A stretch of DNA of 64,000 nt, taken from Paenibacillus luteus. GTDB lineage: Bacteria > Bacillota > Bacilli > Paenibacillales > Paenibacillaceae. Position 1 is the stretch's first letter; each line of letters opens with the position of its first letter. Shown here piece after piece: positions 44,282 to 53,087 of this stretch. A program made the position numbers and the translations under genes. The notes below the pieces were generated by a model, which saw only the letters and a list, made by a program, of their open reading frames with translations, was not told where the DNA came from and made no database searches. The stretch spans positions 186,001 to 250,000 of the forward strand of contig NZ_SKCD01000088.1 of the NCBI RefSeq assembly GCF_006542765.1, read 5' to 3'.

Positions 44282-45310
44282 ATGCTGCATATTGTTAACG
44301 GTGATGTGGTAGGCGAGAAGTTGAAGCTAGGCGTTGTGCAGGGTGATGTGCTTGTATGGAGAGAGATTTATCCGGCAGGGCCGATTTTTGAAAATCCAGA
44401 AGGAGCTTATGAACGGCCGCTACGGGCCCGTGTGCTCGAAGAAACGATGGGCATTCCCTCAGGTGAATTCATAGCAGGCTGCGAGGAACAAGAACAGAAA
44501 CTTCGTGAATTTTCCAAGTACAATGAAGTCGTGCTGTGGTTTGAGCATGACCTGTTTGACCAGAGCATGCTCGCCTATTTGCTCCACTGGTTCAAACAGC
44601 AGGAACTAGGCCATACGAAGCTGAGTCTGCTCTGTATTGGGGAGTTTCCCGGAATTGAACAATTTCACGGCCTGGGGCAGCTCACTCCGGCACAGCTTCA
44701 GACATTGTCCGGGAGTTGGCGGACCATCGGGCAGCGAGAAATGGAGCTCGGAAGCGAGCTTTGGCAGGCATATGCTTCTCCTGATCCCTCTCAAATGGCT
44801 GAGCTGTTGGAAAAAAAGAAGGAAGAATTGACATCTTCCGGCCTCCCCTTTGCCTATGATGCCTTCACCGCGCATCTCCAGCGGCTACCCTCAAAAAAGA
44901 ATGGTCTCGGCATTGTGGAACAGACCACGTGTCAAGCTGTTCGCAATGGCGCGGACACGCCATTGGCATTGTTCCGTCAAGTAACTGATAGCCTGCAAGT
45001 GCTCGGCATGGGCGATATCGAATACTGGAAAGTCATCCGCGCTTTAGCACATGGCGAGCATCCCTTGCTAAGTATTGATGGGGCTGAGGCCAGCTTGGAT
45101 CCGAGCAACATCCCGGAGTTTCTGAACCGTCCAGTCCATCTGACCGAGCTTGGGAATGAGGTGCTGAATGGCGCGGCGGACCGTATTGCAGTTCAAGGGA
45201 TCGACGAGTGGTTTGGCGGGCTGCATCTTCAAGGTCATCAGGTTGCATGGCGATGGGACGAATTGAACGGGGGGTCTATTTTAGCGGGAGGATTTCCCTC
45301 TAAATCATAA
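44282..45310 (+). CDS. DUF1835-domain protein of unknown function
   Basis: A 342-residue soluble protein. The N-terminus MLHIVNGDVVGEKLKLGVVQGDVLVWREIYPAGPI is the DUF1835 signature and VVLWFEHDLFDQSMLAYLLHW follows; the C-terminal half has a DUF3658-like helical domain. The function of the family is not known. ATG at 44282 is set by AAGGAGG; an open frame extends 47 codons upstream without support. Confidence 0.85.
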   Translation: MLHIVNGDVVGEKLKLGVVQGDVLVWREIYPAGPIFENPEGAYERPLRARVLEETMGIPSGEFIAGCEEQEQKLREFSKYNEVVLWFEHDLFDQSMLAYLLHWFKQQELGHTKLSLLCIGEFPGIEQFHGLGQLTPAQLQTLSGSWRTIGQREMELGSELWQAYASPDPSQMAELLEKKKEELTSSGLPFAYDAFTAHLQRLPSKKNGLGIVEQTTCQAVRNGADTPLALFRQVTDSLQVLGMGDIEYWKVIRALAHGEHPLLSIDGAEASLDPSNIPEFLNRPVHLTELGNEVLNGAADRIAVQGIDEWFGGLHLQGHQVAWRWDELNGGSILAGGFPSKS

Positions 45311-45556
45311 TCCTTCTGTTGTCGACCCAATAAACGGATGAAAGCAACTTATTTCGTTATTATCTTAGGTTCTTTTTGCATATAAAAGTTGAACGAAAGA
45401 AACGACGTTTAAGCGAAGCGAAAAGATCGTTCTGGAGAAACGAAGTGTTCACCTTTGTAGCCGGTCCTTACCTTACGTAAGAGTAACTGCTCCCGCCAAA
45501 CGTTCCCTTCAAACCAACCGTCAACTCGTGCAATCCATCTAGGACCTAACTCAGCC

Positions 45557-46771
45557 CTACACTCCCGTGTTTACGCCCGGCGTATCCGTGTACTTCAGCC
45601 CGCTCCTTGTTTTGCCGCTGAAGGACCAATACGTCCACATCCGCAGCAATCGCTCGAACGGGCCATTTTTAAACCTGCGCAAAACCCAGCTGGATACCGC
45701 AGCTTGCAAGGCATAAATAAGCAATGCAAGAAGTAAACCATTTAATACGCCGATTTTGCCAAACCAGCCCAGCCCGTAGCCATAAAAGATCGTGGTGCTA
45801 ATGACTGTCTGCATTAAATAGTTCGTCATGGACAGCCGTCCTACCGCTTCAAACGCCAAAATGATTTTAGAGCTTTTGGATAGATAAGACAGCAAGAGCG
45901 CAAGCCCAAAAATATACCCCAGCGCCAGCAAAGGTCCGCCTGCCGTCAGCAGCAGTAGATTCCATTTCCCTTCCGGCAGGAGAACCGCCACACTCTTCGT
46001 CGCAAGGCCAATCGGCAGAAATATCGCCGTTGCCCAGCTATATTTTCGCTGCTCCCGCTTCGGATTGTGAAACCATTGTTTCTGCGCAGCCGCTATGCCA
46101 AGCAAAAACATCGGCAGCAGGATTAACGGCATTAACAATAAAACGAAGAATAGGAGCGCTTCTGGAAGATCAAGCGGATCTTCCTTTTGGCGGAAATCCA
46201 TAATTTCCTTATAAGTCCCCTCCCCATACACCGAAATCGACTTTTCCACATACGCCTGCATGCGCTGCTCGGCTTTCGGTTCTTTTTGTTCCGAGCCATA
46301 ACTGATGCCTGCCACGAGCACACTCAAGACGACTCCCCAAATAACCAGCGTCCGCGGCTTCCGCTGCACAAACAGCAGCAAACAAAAGCCCGCGAGCCCA
46401 TAAGCCAGCAAAATATCGCCCTCCCACAGAAATGTACTGTGCAGCAGTCCCAGCCCCATCAACATAAGAAAACGGCGAACTAATGGCCCCGCTGGTTTAA
46501 GCCCCTTCGCCACAAGCGATTCGCGCAGCTTAATCAAGCTGTATCCGAACAGAAACATAAAGATGGGCATGAAGCTGCCTTCTACGATAATCTGAAGTCC
46601 ATGATGCATTACATGATCGAGCTTGCTTGGGTTAAAATGCTGCATTTCCTCTTTGCCATAAAGACCGTATTGAAAAATCAGCATATTCGCAATCAATATG
46701 CCTAGCAAGCTGAAACCTCTGATTGCATCCATTATGCGAATCCGGCTTCCTGTTTCTATGGGGTTAACCAC
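45557..46771 (-). CDS. DUF418/YeiB-family membrane protein
   Basis: The 404-residue protein has about nine membrane segments and the family signature RIRIMDAIRGFSLLGILIANML at the N-terminus and the C-terminal DUF418 region (FEAVGRLSMTNYLMQTVISTTIFYG). Role unknown, possibly transport of a small molecule. A GTG at 46771 follows GAGGTGATA with right spacing and is preferred over the ATG at 46798. It is divergent from the regulator gene at 46912. Confidence 0.85.
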   Translation of the reverse strand: MVNPIETGSRIRIMDAIRGFSLLGILIANMLIFQYGLYGKEEMQHFNPSKLDHVMHHGLQIIVEGSFMPIFMFLFGYSLIKLRESLVAKGLKPAGPLVRRFLMLMGLGLLHSTFLWEGDILLAYGLAGFCLLLFVQRKPRTLVIWGVVLSVLVAGISYGSEQKEPKAEQRMQAYVEKSISVYGEGTYKEIMDFRQKEDPLDLPEALLFFVLLLMPLILLPMFLLGIAAAQKQWFHNPKREQRKYSWATAIFLPIGLATKSVAVLLPEGKWNLLLLTAGGPLLALGYIFGLALLLSYLSKSSKIILAFEAVGRLSMTNYLMQTVISTTIFYGYGLGWFGKIGVLNGLLLALLIYALQAAVSSWVLRRFKNGPFERLLRMWTYWSFSGKTRSGLKYTDTPGVNTGV

Positions 46772-46911
46772 AGCTATCACCTCTTTGTTTACAATCATAA
46801 TGGCTCTTGTTAAACAGTCGACAAACGAAACTGTAACAGAAGCTTAATTTTTTCGTCATTCGTTCAACTGCTGTTAAGGTTTATGTGCTAGCATGAAAAC
46901 GGGTGATGATT

Positions 46912-47646
46912 ATGAATAGAGATACGATAGTTATCGTTGAAGATGAACCGTCTATTGTGAAAATGCTGCAGCTCGTGCTTCAGAAAGAAGGCTTCCAGCA
47001 TATTTATACAGCTGGAACCTGCCGGGAAGCACTGGATACGATAGCCAAGCACGGGGCCAGCATCGTGCTGCTTGACGTGATGCTGCCCGATGGCAGCGGA
47101 TTCGAACTTTGCTCCCAGATTAGACAGCTGGGCAATCCTCATATTTTATTTTTGACCGCCAAAGCTTCCGATTTGGATATTCTAACCGGTTTTGCGCTGG
47201 GCGGCGACGATTATATAACCAAACCGTTTAATCCTTTAGAGATTGCCGCACGCATTAAGGCGCGGCTTCGCCGCAGGCATGAAAGCAGCCAAGCTCCTGG
47301 CGCCTCCTCTTTGTACACCGCTGCGGCGCAGCCTATATTCAGCTTCGGGCGCTTTCAAGTGAACGAAGCCGCAGGCGAGCTGCTTGTCGACGGGCAGCCG
47401 GTATCGTGCCCTGCACAGGTCTTTCAGCTTCTCCTCTTTTTTTGCAAAAATCCCGGAATCGTCTTCTCCAAAGGGCAGCTTTATGAGGCTGTGTGGGGAA
47501 TTGACGGGATTGGCGACGATAATACGGTCATGGTCCATATCCGGCGGATCAGGGAACGAATCGAGCATGATCCTAGCATGCCGACCCATCTGCTTACCGT
47601 CCGCGGATTAGGCTACAAACTGGCAAAGGAACCTCCCGGCTTATGA
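46912..47646 (+). CDS. OmpR-family response regulator
   Basis: A 244-residue regulator: receiver domain with EDEP near the start, phospho-acceptor in VLLDVMLPDGSG and lysine in YITKPFNP; C-terminal winged helix with SKGQLYEAVWG and TVRGLGYKL. ATG at 46912 gives MNRDTIVIVEDEP with GGGTGAT just upstream. Overlaps its partner kinase by four bases. Confidence 0.94.
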   Translation: MNRDTIVIVEDEPSIVKMLQLVLQKEGFQHIYTAGTCREALDTIAKHGASIVLLDVMLPDGSGFELCSQIRQLGNPHILFLTAKASDLDILTGFALGGDDYITKPFNPLEIAARIKARLRRRHESSQAPGASSLYTAAAQPIFSFGRFQVNEAAGELLVDGQPVSCPAQVFQLLLFFCKNPGIVFSKGQLYEAVWGIDGIGDDNTVMVHIRRIRERIEHDPSMPTHLLTVRGLGYKLAKEPPGL

Positions 47647-49382
47647 AGATTCAGCGGCGAATGGCTTTCCACTTCACATACCAGCTCATTATTTATTCCG
47701 TTCTTATTTTCGTAGCCATGTGTATATTGCTTTTTATCCTGATCAGCAAAATCATGAACGAAGATTTAAGAAGCAGCTTTCCCGCTGGCGCACTTAGCTC
47801 AATTGTAACGGAAACCTTATTTGACGATAGCAATATCAAGCTGTCCAATCGCTGGCGAACGCTCATAGAGGAGCAAGGCATGTGGCTACAGGTCGTAGAT
47901 ACCAAGGGCGATGTTATCTATAGCGCCAATACCGATAGCGGTCAACCAATGTCCTATTCGGTGACCCAGCTCCTAGCCATTCAGCAATCGGGCAAATATG
48001 GAGACTATTTTGTGGATAACCAGCTCGATCAAAGCTACAGCAGCCCCTACCTATTCCTTCTTGGGTATAAGAGCCCGCAGCAGGAGAAGCTTGAGCGCTG
48101 GTATAATGCCTATCAGCAAAACGGTTTAGTCAGCTCCGCGCACCGTGATGCCCTTATCGCTGAGCTCCGCGAAACAAGCAGCTATTTGCTTATCGTTGAT
48201 CAAGCGGGCGACAACGTTCAAATGATTGGCGATCAAGCTTCGGCCGTCAATGAATACGAACCGCTGGAAGTGTTAATCATGCAGCAAAAGCCTCGCGATT
48301 ATGATACGAATATTTATGTTTACCAGCCGCCAGCAAGCGAACTGACCTGGATTATGCATACGCCAAATGCACCAGGAGCCTTTGCAAAACAGCCCGTTTT
48401 CAAAGAAATTATTCGCGTCTTTATTTGGATGGGCGGTTCGATCCTATTCCTCTCGCTCGCGGTTTCCATATGGCATGGCATCCGTTATGGCCAGCCCCTC
48501 ATGCTGTTTGCGGGGTGGTTTGAGCGAATGGGCAGAGGTCTCTATGATGAGGTGCTGACGCCCAAGGATCGCCGAAGGGTCTTCCGCCGCAACGGCAAGC
48601 TTCGCATCCGTTACCGGCTCTACCGCGAGGCCATCGGCTCTTTCTACCAAATGGCCGAACGACTCGCCCAAACGGAAAAGGATCGGCTGCAGCTCGAGAA
48701 AACGCGAGAGGAATGGATGAGCGGCATCTCACATGACTTGCGGACTCCGCTGTCCACTGTACAAGGGTATGGATACATACTCGAGAATTCACCTGACCAA
48801 TGGAGCACGGAAGAGCTTCAGGAAATGGGCAAAATGATCCGTGAGAAAAGTGGCTATATGCTGGAGCTGATGTCTGATTTCTCGCTAATTTTTCAATTAA
48901 AGCAAAGCGCCGAGCTTATAGAGAGGAAAGAGCTTGAACTTGGCGAGCTCGTTAGAAGAGCCGTCCTGAAATATGTGAATGACGCCACGCTATCCGATGC
49001 CGACTTTCAATACGAAGGGGAGGAGCAGCCCATACCCGTGCTCGGCAACGAGAAATGGCTGCAGCGGCTCATGGACAATTTGCTCTCCAACGCCGTTAAG
49101 CATAATCCACCGGGTGTTGCGGTTACAGCAGCCTGCGGAATGGTCAACGACGAAGCCTATATTTGCGTTTCCGATAACGGTCGAGGCATGGATGACGAAA
49201 CCATCCATAATCTGTTCGAACGCTACTATCGCGGCACGAACACGGAAGAATCCAGTGATGGCTCCGGCCTTGGCATGAGTATCGCTAAAATGATCGTGGA
49301 AGCGCATGGCGGCCGCATTGAGGTTCGCTCAGCTATCGGTGAAGGCACCTCCATCCTCATCTATTTCTCCGGAGATGAATAG
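47643..49382 (+). CDS. Sensor histidine kinase
   Basis: The 579-residue kinase has a membrane segment near residues 11-35, a long extracellular region of about 210 residues, a second segment near 250-270 and a kinase core with H-box GISHDLRTPLSTVQGYG, N-box NLLSNAVKH and G-boxes DNGRGMDDE and GSGLGMSIA. It pairs with the regulator before it. The regulated genes are not obvious; the divergent DUF418 gene is a candidate. Confidence 0.93.
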   Translation: MKIQRRMAFHFTYQLIIYSVLIFVAMCILLFILISKIMNEDLRSSFPAGALSSIVTETLFDDSNIKLSNRWRTLIEEQGMWLQVVDTKGDVIYSANTDSGQPMSYSVTQLLAIQQSGKYGDYFVDNQLDQSYSSPYLFLLGYKSPQQEKLERWYNAYQQNGLVSSAHRDALIAELRETSSYLLIVDQAGDNVQMIGDQASAVNEYEPLEVLIMQQKPRDYDTNIYVYQPPASELTWIMHTPNAPGAFAKQPVFKEIIRVFIWMGGSILFLSLAVSIWHGIRYGQPLMLFAGWFERMGRGLYDEVLTPKDRRRVFRRNGKLRIRYRLYREAIGSFYQMAERLAQTEKDRLQLEKTREEWMSGISHDLRTPLSTVQGYGYILENSPDQWSTEELQEMGKMIREKSGYMLELMSDFSLIFQLKQSAELIERKELELGELVRRAVLKYVNDATLSDADFQYEGEEQPIPVLGNEKWLQRLMDNLLSNAVKHNPPGVAVTAACGMVNDEAYICVSDNGRGMDDETIHNLFERYYRGTNTEESSDGSGLGMSIAKMIVEAHGGRIEVRSAIGEGTSILIYFSGDE

Positions 49383-49390
49383 AGATTTCT

Positions 49391-49421
49391 AGAAGGGAGT
49401 CCTCCGACTTCCTTCTTTGTA
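49391..49421. terminator. Terminator between convergent kinase and aminotransferase genes
   Basis: AGAAGGGAGTC pairs with GACTTCCTTCT (one G-T pair), loop CTCC, followed by TTGTACT. Confidence 0.82.
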
Positions 49422-49431
49422 CTCCTGCCTT

Positions 49432-50604
49432 CTATAACGCGCGCAAGCAGCGATCGATGCGCTCCAGCGCTTCCGTCAGCCTAGACACGGAGGAAGCATA
49501 GGAGCAGCGGATAAAGCCTTCCCCGCCTTGGCCAAATACATGGCCCGGAACAGTTGCTACCCCCGCTTCAAACAGCAGCTTTTGGGCAAAGGAGTCGGAA
49601 TCAAGTCCCGTATGCGCAATCGAGGGAAAAGCATAGAACGCCCCGCGAGGCTCGTGGCATGGCAAGCCAATTTCCCTCAATCCCTTTACAAACATCCGTC
49701 TCCGCTGGTTATAGGATTCCATCATCCTATCCTTTTCACCGAGACCATTCCGCAGTGACTCAATTGCAGCGATCTGCCCAATGATCGGCGCGCACATAAC
49801 GGTATATTGGTGGATTTTCAGCATCGCAGCAATCAGCTCCTGATTTCCGCAAGCGTAGCCGATTCTCCAGCCGGTCATGGCAAATGCTTTCGAGAATCCG
49901 CTGATTAACAGCGTTCTATCCTTCATGCCCGGCAGTGTTGCAAAGCTGACGTGCTTGCTGTCATAGGTAAGCTCAGCATAGATCTCATCAGATATGACAA
50001 TCAGGTTGTTGTCCTCAACGACCTTAGCAATGGGCAGCCAGTCTTCATAGGTCATCATTGCCCCTGTCGGGTTGCTAGGATAGTTAATGATTAATACCTT
50101 GGAGCGTGGTGTCAGTCCGGCCTTTAATGCCTCCGCTGTCAGCTTGAAATCGTCCTTCGCAAACGTTTCAACCTCAATGACCTTCCCCCCGTTTAACTGA
50201 GCAATTGGCGAATAAGCAACATAACTCGGAACAGGAACGATGATCTCATCCCCCTTCGTAATGAGAGCGCGAAGCGCCAGATCAATCGCCTCACTCCCGC
50301 CAACGGTCACGATAATCTCATTGGAGGGCTCGTATTTCACTTGAAAGCTATTGTACAAATAGCTGGCTATTTCTTCTCTAAGCTCCAGCAGCCCCGCATT
50401 CGGCGTGTAGGTGGTTTTTCCGAGCTCGAGTGCCCGGACACAAGCAGCCCGGACATGCTCCGGTGTCACGAAGTCAGGCTCTCCGACTCCAAGGGAGATA
50501 ATGTCCTTATTCCCTTCCGCCAGGCTAAAAAACTTTCGGATGCCCGAGGGCGGAATTTGCTTCACCATTGGCGAGATCATCTCGCTCATTGACCATGTTT
50601 TCAT
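49432..50604 (-). CDS. Class I aminotransferase, AlaT/YugH-like
   Basis: A 390-residue PLP enzyme. VKQIPPSGIRKFF and SLGVGEPDFVTPEHVR at the start, the NPTGAM loop, and the PLP lysine in SGFSKAFAMTGWRIGY match the AlaT/YugH group (alanine or aspartate aminotransferases of fold type I). AlaT of B. subtilis makes alanine from pyruvate. AGGAGG lies just upstream of ATG, and a T-box leader with terminator stands 30-290 bases before the gene, so uncharged tRNA switches it on. The amino acid sensed could not be read for sure. Confidence 0.9.
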   Translation of the reverse strand: MKTWSMSEMISPMVKQIPPSGIRKFFSLAEGNKDIISLGVGEPDFVTPEHVRAACVRALELGKTTYTPNAGLLELREEIASYLYNSFQVKYEPSNEIIVTVGGSEAIDLALRALITKGDEIIVPVPSYVAYSPIAQLNGGKVIEVETFAKDDFKLTAEALKAGLTPRSKVLIINYPSNPTGAMMTYEDWLPIAKVVEDNNLIVISDEIYAELTYDSKHVSFATLPGMKDRTLLISGFSKAFAMTGWRIGYACGNQELIAAMLKIHQYTVMCAPIIGQIAAIESLRNGLGEKDRMMESYNQRRRMFVKGLREIGLPCHEPRGAFYAFPSIAHTGLDSDSFAQKLLFEAGVATVPGHVFGQGGEGFIRCSYASSVSRLTEALERIDRCLRAL

Positions 50605-50636
50605 TGCTGTTCCTCCTAAAAAAGGTTATTGGAAAA

Positions 50637-50895
50637 CAAAAAAAGAGACCCATCCCTGTAAAGGGACGAGTCTCCACCCGTGTTACCACCCTAGTTCCAC
50701 GCCGAAGCGCGACACTCTGCTCATGTATCCATCAATACATGTTCCCGTTAACGCTGGAATTGCGGCAGAGCTTACTCTCGTTCAGCCTGCTTCTCGGAGA
50801 TGGCTTTCCGCTAGCACCTGAACGTTGGTTTTCAGCTCCCCCAACTCTCTGTCCGAACAGGCCCGTAACGTACTCTTTCTCGTCTTCGAATATAA
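50637..50895 (-). promoter_or_regulatory. T-box leader (tRNA-sensing riboswitch) of the aminotransferase gene
   Basis: The T-box element AGGGTGGTAACACGGG lies at 50677-50692 (minus strand), followed by the terminator GAGACTCGTCCCT-loop-AGGGATGGGTCTC at 50645-50674 and T-run. Upstream, a long Stem I is seen with CAGAGAGTTGGGGG, the GCTGAAA loop and its 3' side GCTGAACGAGAGTAAG (50771-50785). A codon directly after GAAC would be GAG (Glu), but the frame of the specifier loop is not certain and other readings (CGA) cannot be excluded. When the tRNA is uncharged its CCA end pairs with the T-box loop and prevents termination. Confidence 0.9.
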
Positions 50896-51142
50896 AAGCT
50901 ATTCAGCTTGTCATTGCATAGCAACTAAATTGTTAAAATTTTTACCAATGATAACATCAAAAACACGGATATGCAATACCCATTTTTTTGTTAATAAAAT
51001 CCGAGTTATTCATAGTCTAAAACTATAAAGTTTATTCATTTTATATATTTCCATTATGAAGGCTGGAGCTGTAACATACAACTTAACTTCATGCGGAACA
51101 CATTACGATCCACACTATTCAGAGATTTAAGGAGGCCTACTT

Positions 51143-51823
51143 ATGAGTGATATCGTCAAAAAACATTTCGATGCCGTCGCGCCTCAATATGACCGCCAGC
51201 GCCGCCAGTTAATCCCTTGCTTCGATGATTTTTACGGCATCGCAACGGATATGGTCACATGCGAGAGCGACTCGCCGCGCATTCTGGACCTAGGGGCCGG
51301 CACCGGGCTGTTCTCCTCTTTCTTACGGAGCAAATATCCAAGCGCTTCCCTTACGCTTATCGATCTCAGCGAGGAAATGCTGAAGGGCGCCCGCTCCCGC
51401 TTTGAGCAGGATGCTGCCGTCAGCTACATCACGGCCGATTATTCCAATCATTCTTATACGGAGAAGTACGATGCCGTCATTTCTTCCCTATCCATTCACC
51501 ATCTGACTCATCCCGCTAAGCGTGCGGTATTCCGGACTATCCACGGGCTGCTAGCCGACGGAGGCCTATTCGTAAACGCTGACCAGGCAGCAGGCCCATC
51601 GGCATATTGGGAGGATTATTACATGGACCAGTGGAAAAAAGCCATCTGGCAAAGCGGCTTGCCTGCTGAAGCCATTGAAGCCTCTATTGAACGCCGTGAA
51701 GTAGATATTAATGCCACGGTGCAGGACCAGCTCGACTGGCTGCGAGAGGCGGGCTTTGCCCAAAGCGATTGCGTTTATAAAAACAATGGATTCGCTGTGT
51801 TTGCCGCTCATAAGAGCCGGTAA
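51143..51823 (+). CDS. Class I SAM-dependent methyltransferase
   Basis: A 226-residue soluble enzyme with SAM motif I ILDLGAGTGLFSSFL, motif II LIDLSEEML and YDAVISSLSIHHL in motif IV, as in UbiE/TrmN-like small-molecule methyltransferases. AAGGAGG is well spaced before ATG. The substrate is unknown. Confidence 0.9.
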   Translation: MSDIVKKHFDAVAPQYDRQRRQLIPCFDDFYGIATDMVTCESDSPRILDLGAGTGLFSSFLRSKYPSASLTLIDLSEEMLKGARSRFEQDAAVSYITADYSNHSYTEKYDAVISSLSIHHLTHPAKRAVFRTIHGLLADGGLFVNADQAAGPSAYWEDYYMDQWKKAIWQSGLPAEAIEASIERREVDINATVQDQLDWLREAGFAQSDCVYKNNGFAVFAAHKSR

Positions 51824-52000
51824 TTGATCCTAAGCTCCCTCTGACCCATTCATTCAAAGCCAAAGCCGGAGTAATTCCCCTTTAACAAGTGCGGATTGAT
51901 TCGGCTTTTATTTCGATTTTGAAAATATTCGCTTGCAATCCCTTTAATTCCGAGTATAATACTAGGTATAGAAACATTACGGAGATTGGAGCTGACCGGT

Positions 52001-52342
52001 ATGACATATTCCGAGAAACAAATTGCAGCAAAATGGGTTGATGATTATTTGGATCTTTACAACTTTGCCGTAACCGTCGGAGATACCGAATGGCAGCAGC
52101 AAATCCTCCAAACCTTGCATGCGAAAGACAACCATATCCGCCTCGAAATCGAGCATGGCATCCGCGTGGACCTATGGCTGCGTTTTGATCAAATTAATCG
52201 TAAAATGCTTGATATATACGAACAGCTTCGCGACGCCCAGCATTCGGAGCAGCAGCAGAAGCAGCTTAGAGAAAAGGTATGGGAATTCAAGCTTCAGAGG
52301 GTTATGATTGCTAGCAAGCTGAAGGCTCACTATGCATCTTAA
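52001..52342 (+). CDS. Small alpha-helical protein of unknown function
   Basis: A 113-residue charged, probably all-helical protein (MTYSEKQIAAKWVDDYLDLYNFAVTVGD...), with coiled-coil-like glutamine/lysine-rich heptads near residues 80-100. I do not recognise a family; it looks like the IDEAL- or DUF-type small proteins of Bacillales. ATG at 52001 has GGAG nine bases before it; the earlier TTG would be in the ribosome site. It stands alone after the methyltransferase. Confidence 0.7.
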   Translation: MTYSEKQIAAKWVDDYLDLYNFAVTVGDTEWQQQILQTLHAKDNHIRLEIEHGIRVDLWLRFDQINRKMLDIYEQLRDAQHSEQQQKQLREKVWEFKLQRVMIASKLKAHYAS

Positions 52343-52566
52343 AGAGGAAATGAAGAGTAATAGAATCAAATTCATCAGACCACTGGTTTGCGAATTGACA
52401 ATATTGCCGCCTAACCGAAAAGCTCTGTAAATAAAAAAAAGCCGGCATGCAGTGATCTGCTCTGCTTAGCTATGTAGGATATTGCTTTAATGATTGGTAT
52501 GCAGCGAACTGCTCTGCCACGTATGCAGATTCTAGTTTCTATGAATGGCCAGATTCATAGATCATA

Positions 52567-52782
52567 TTACATCGATACTTGCTCCATGTCGCGCATCATC
52601 TTCATCATCATCGTGGACATTTCGTCGCATTCTTGCATTTTCATCATCATCATGTTCATATCCATGCTGTCCATCATGTTCATTTCCATCATCATGTCCA
52701 TCATCATCTTCATGGACTTCATCTTGCACATCATTTCTTCCATGCACATGTTCATCATCATTTGCATTGCCATTTTTTCCAT
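52567..52782 (-). CDS. Methionine-rich 71-residue miniprotein
   Basis: The frame encodes 71 residues of which 36 are methionine (51%) with three cysteines (13, 19, 52) and many Glu, Asp and Lys. It begins after GGGGAGGTGA, seven bases upstream of ATG, and a promoter TTGAAA-17-TATCTT sits about 40 bases before that. The ATG-rich codon pattern could suggest a repeat artefact, but the ribosome site, promoter and clean stop argue for a gene. Sequence such as MEKMAMQMMMNMCMEEMMC suggests binding of soft metal ions such as Cu(I). No family is recognised with confidence; it might be a spore-coat or metal-storage protein. Confidence 0.75.
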   Translation of the reverse strand: MEKMAMQMMMNMCMEEMMCKMKSMKMMMDMMMEMNMMDSMDMNMMMMKMQECDEMSTMMMKMMRDMEQVSM

Positions 52783-52816
52783 TATCGTTCACCTCCCCAA
52801 ATGATTTCCTATACTG

Positions 52817-52845
52817 AAGATACTACAGCCGCGAAAATATTTCAA
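52817..52845 (-). promoter_or_regulatory. Promoter of the methionine-rich gene
   Basis: On the minus strand TTGAAA (52840-52845) and TATCTT (52817-52822) are 17 bases apart. They sit about 35-60 bases upstream of the ATG at 52782, in front of GGGGAGGTGA. The elements match the sigma-A form moderately well. Confidence 0.6.
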
Positions 52846-53087
52846 GGCTTTTTTTCGATTTTTATTGATTTTTTATAAATAAGTATGTTATAAATAAAGA
52901 TTACTCTTTTAATTCACATTACTCCCCTTGGAATAATCGTTATGCTCGGACAATAAAATCCCCCCTCTTCTCTGCCGCTCACAACCATCTTTTCTCTATA
53001 AGCCAACCGATGCCAAGACTAGCTAAAACAAAATTTGTGATATAATAATGCCCACTAAATGAAATGGAATAACGGGCGGGGATACCT

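Noticed and set aside
50411..50821. Open frame on the plus strand through the T-box
   Set aside because: Covers the aminotransferase start and its RNA leader; no ribosome site.
52579..52878. Histidine-rich open frame on the plus strand opposite the methionine-rich gene
   Set aside because: Codons CAT are the antisense of ATG; no ribosome site, and the minus-strand gene has a promoter and GGGGAGGTGA.
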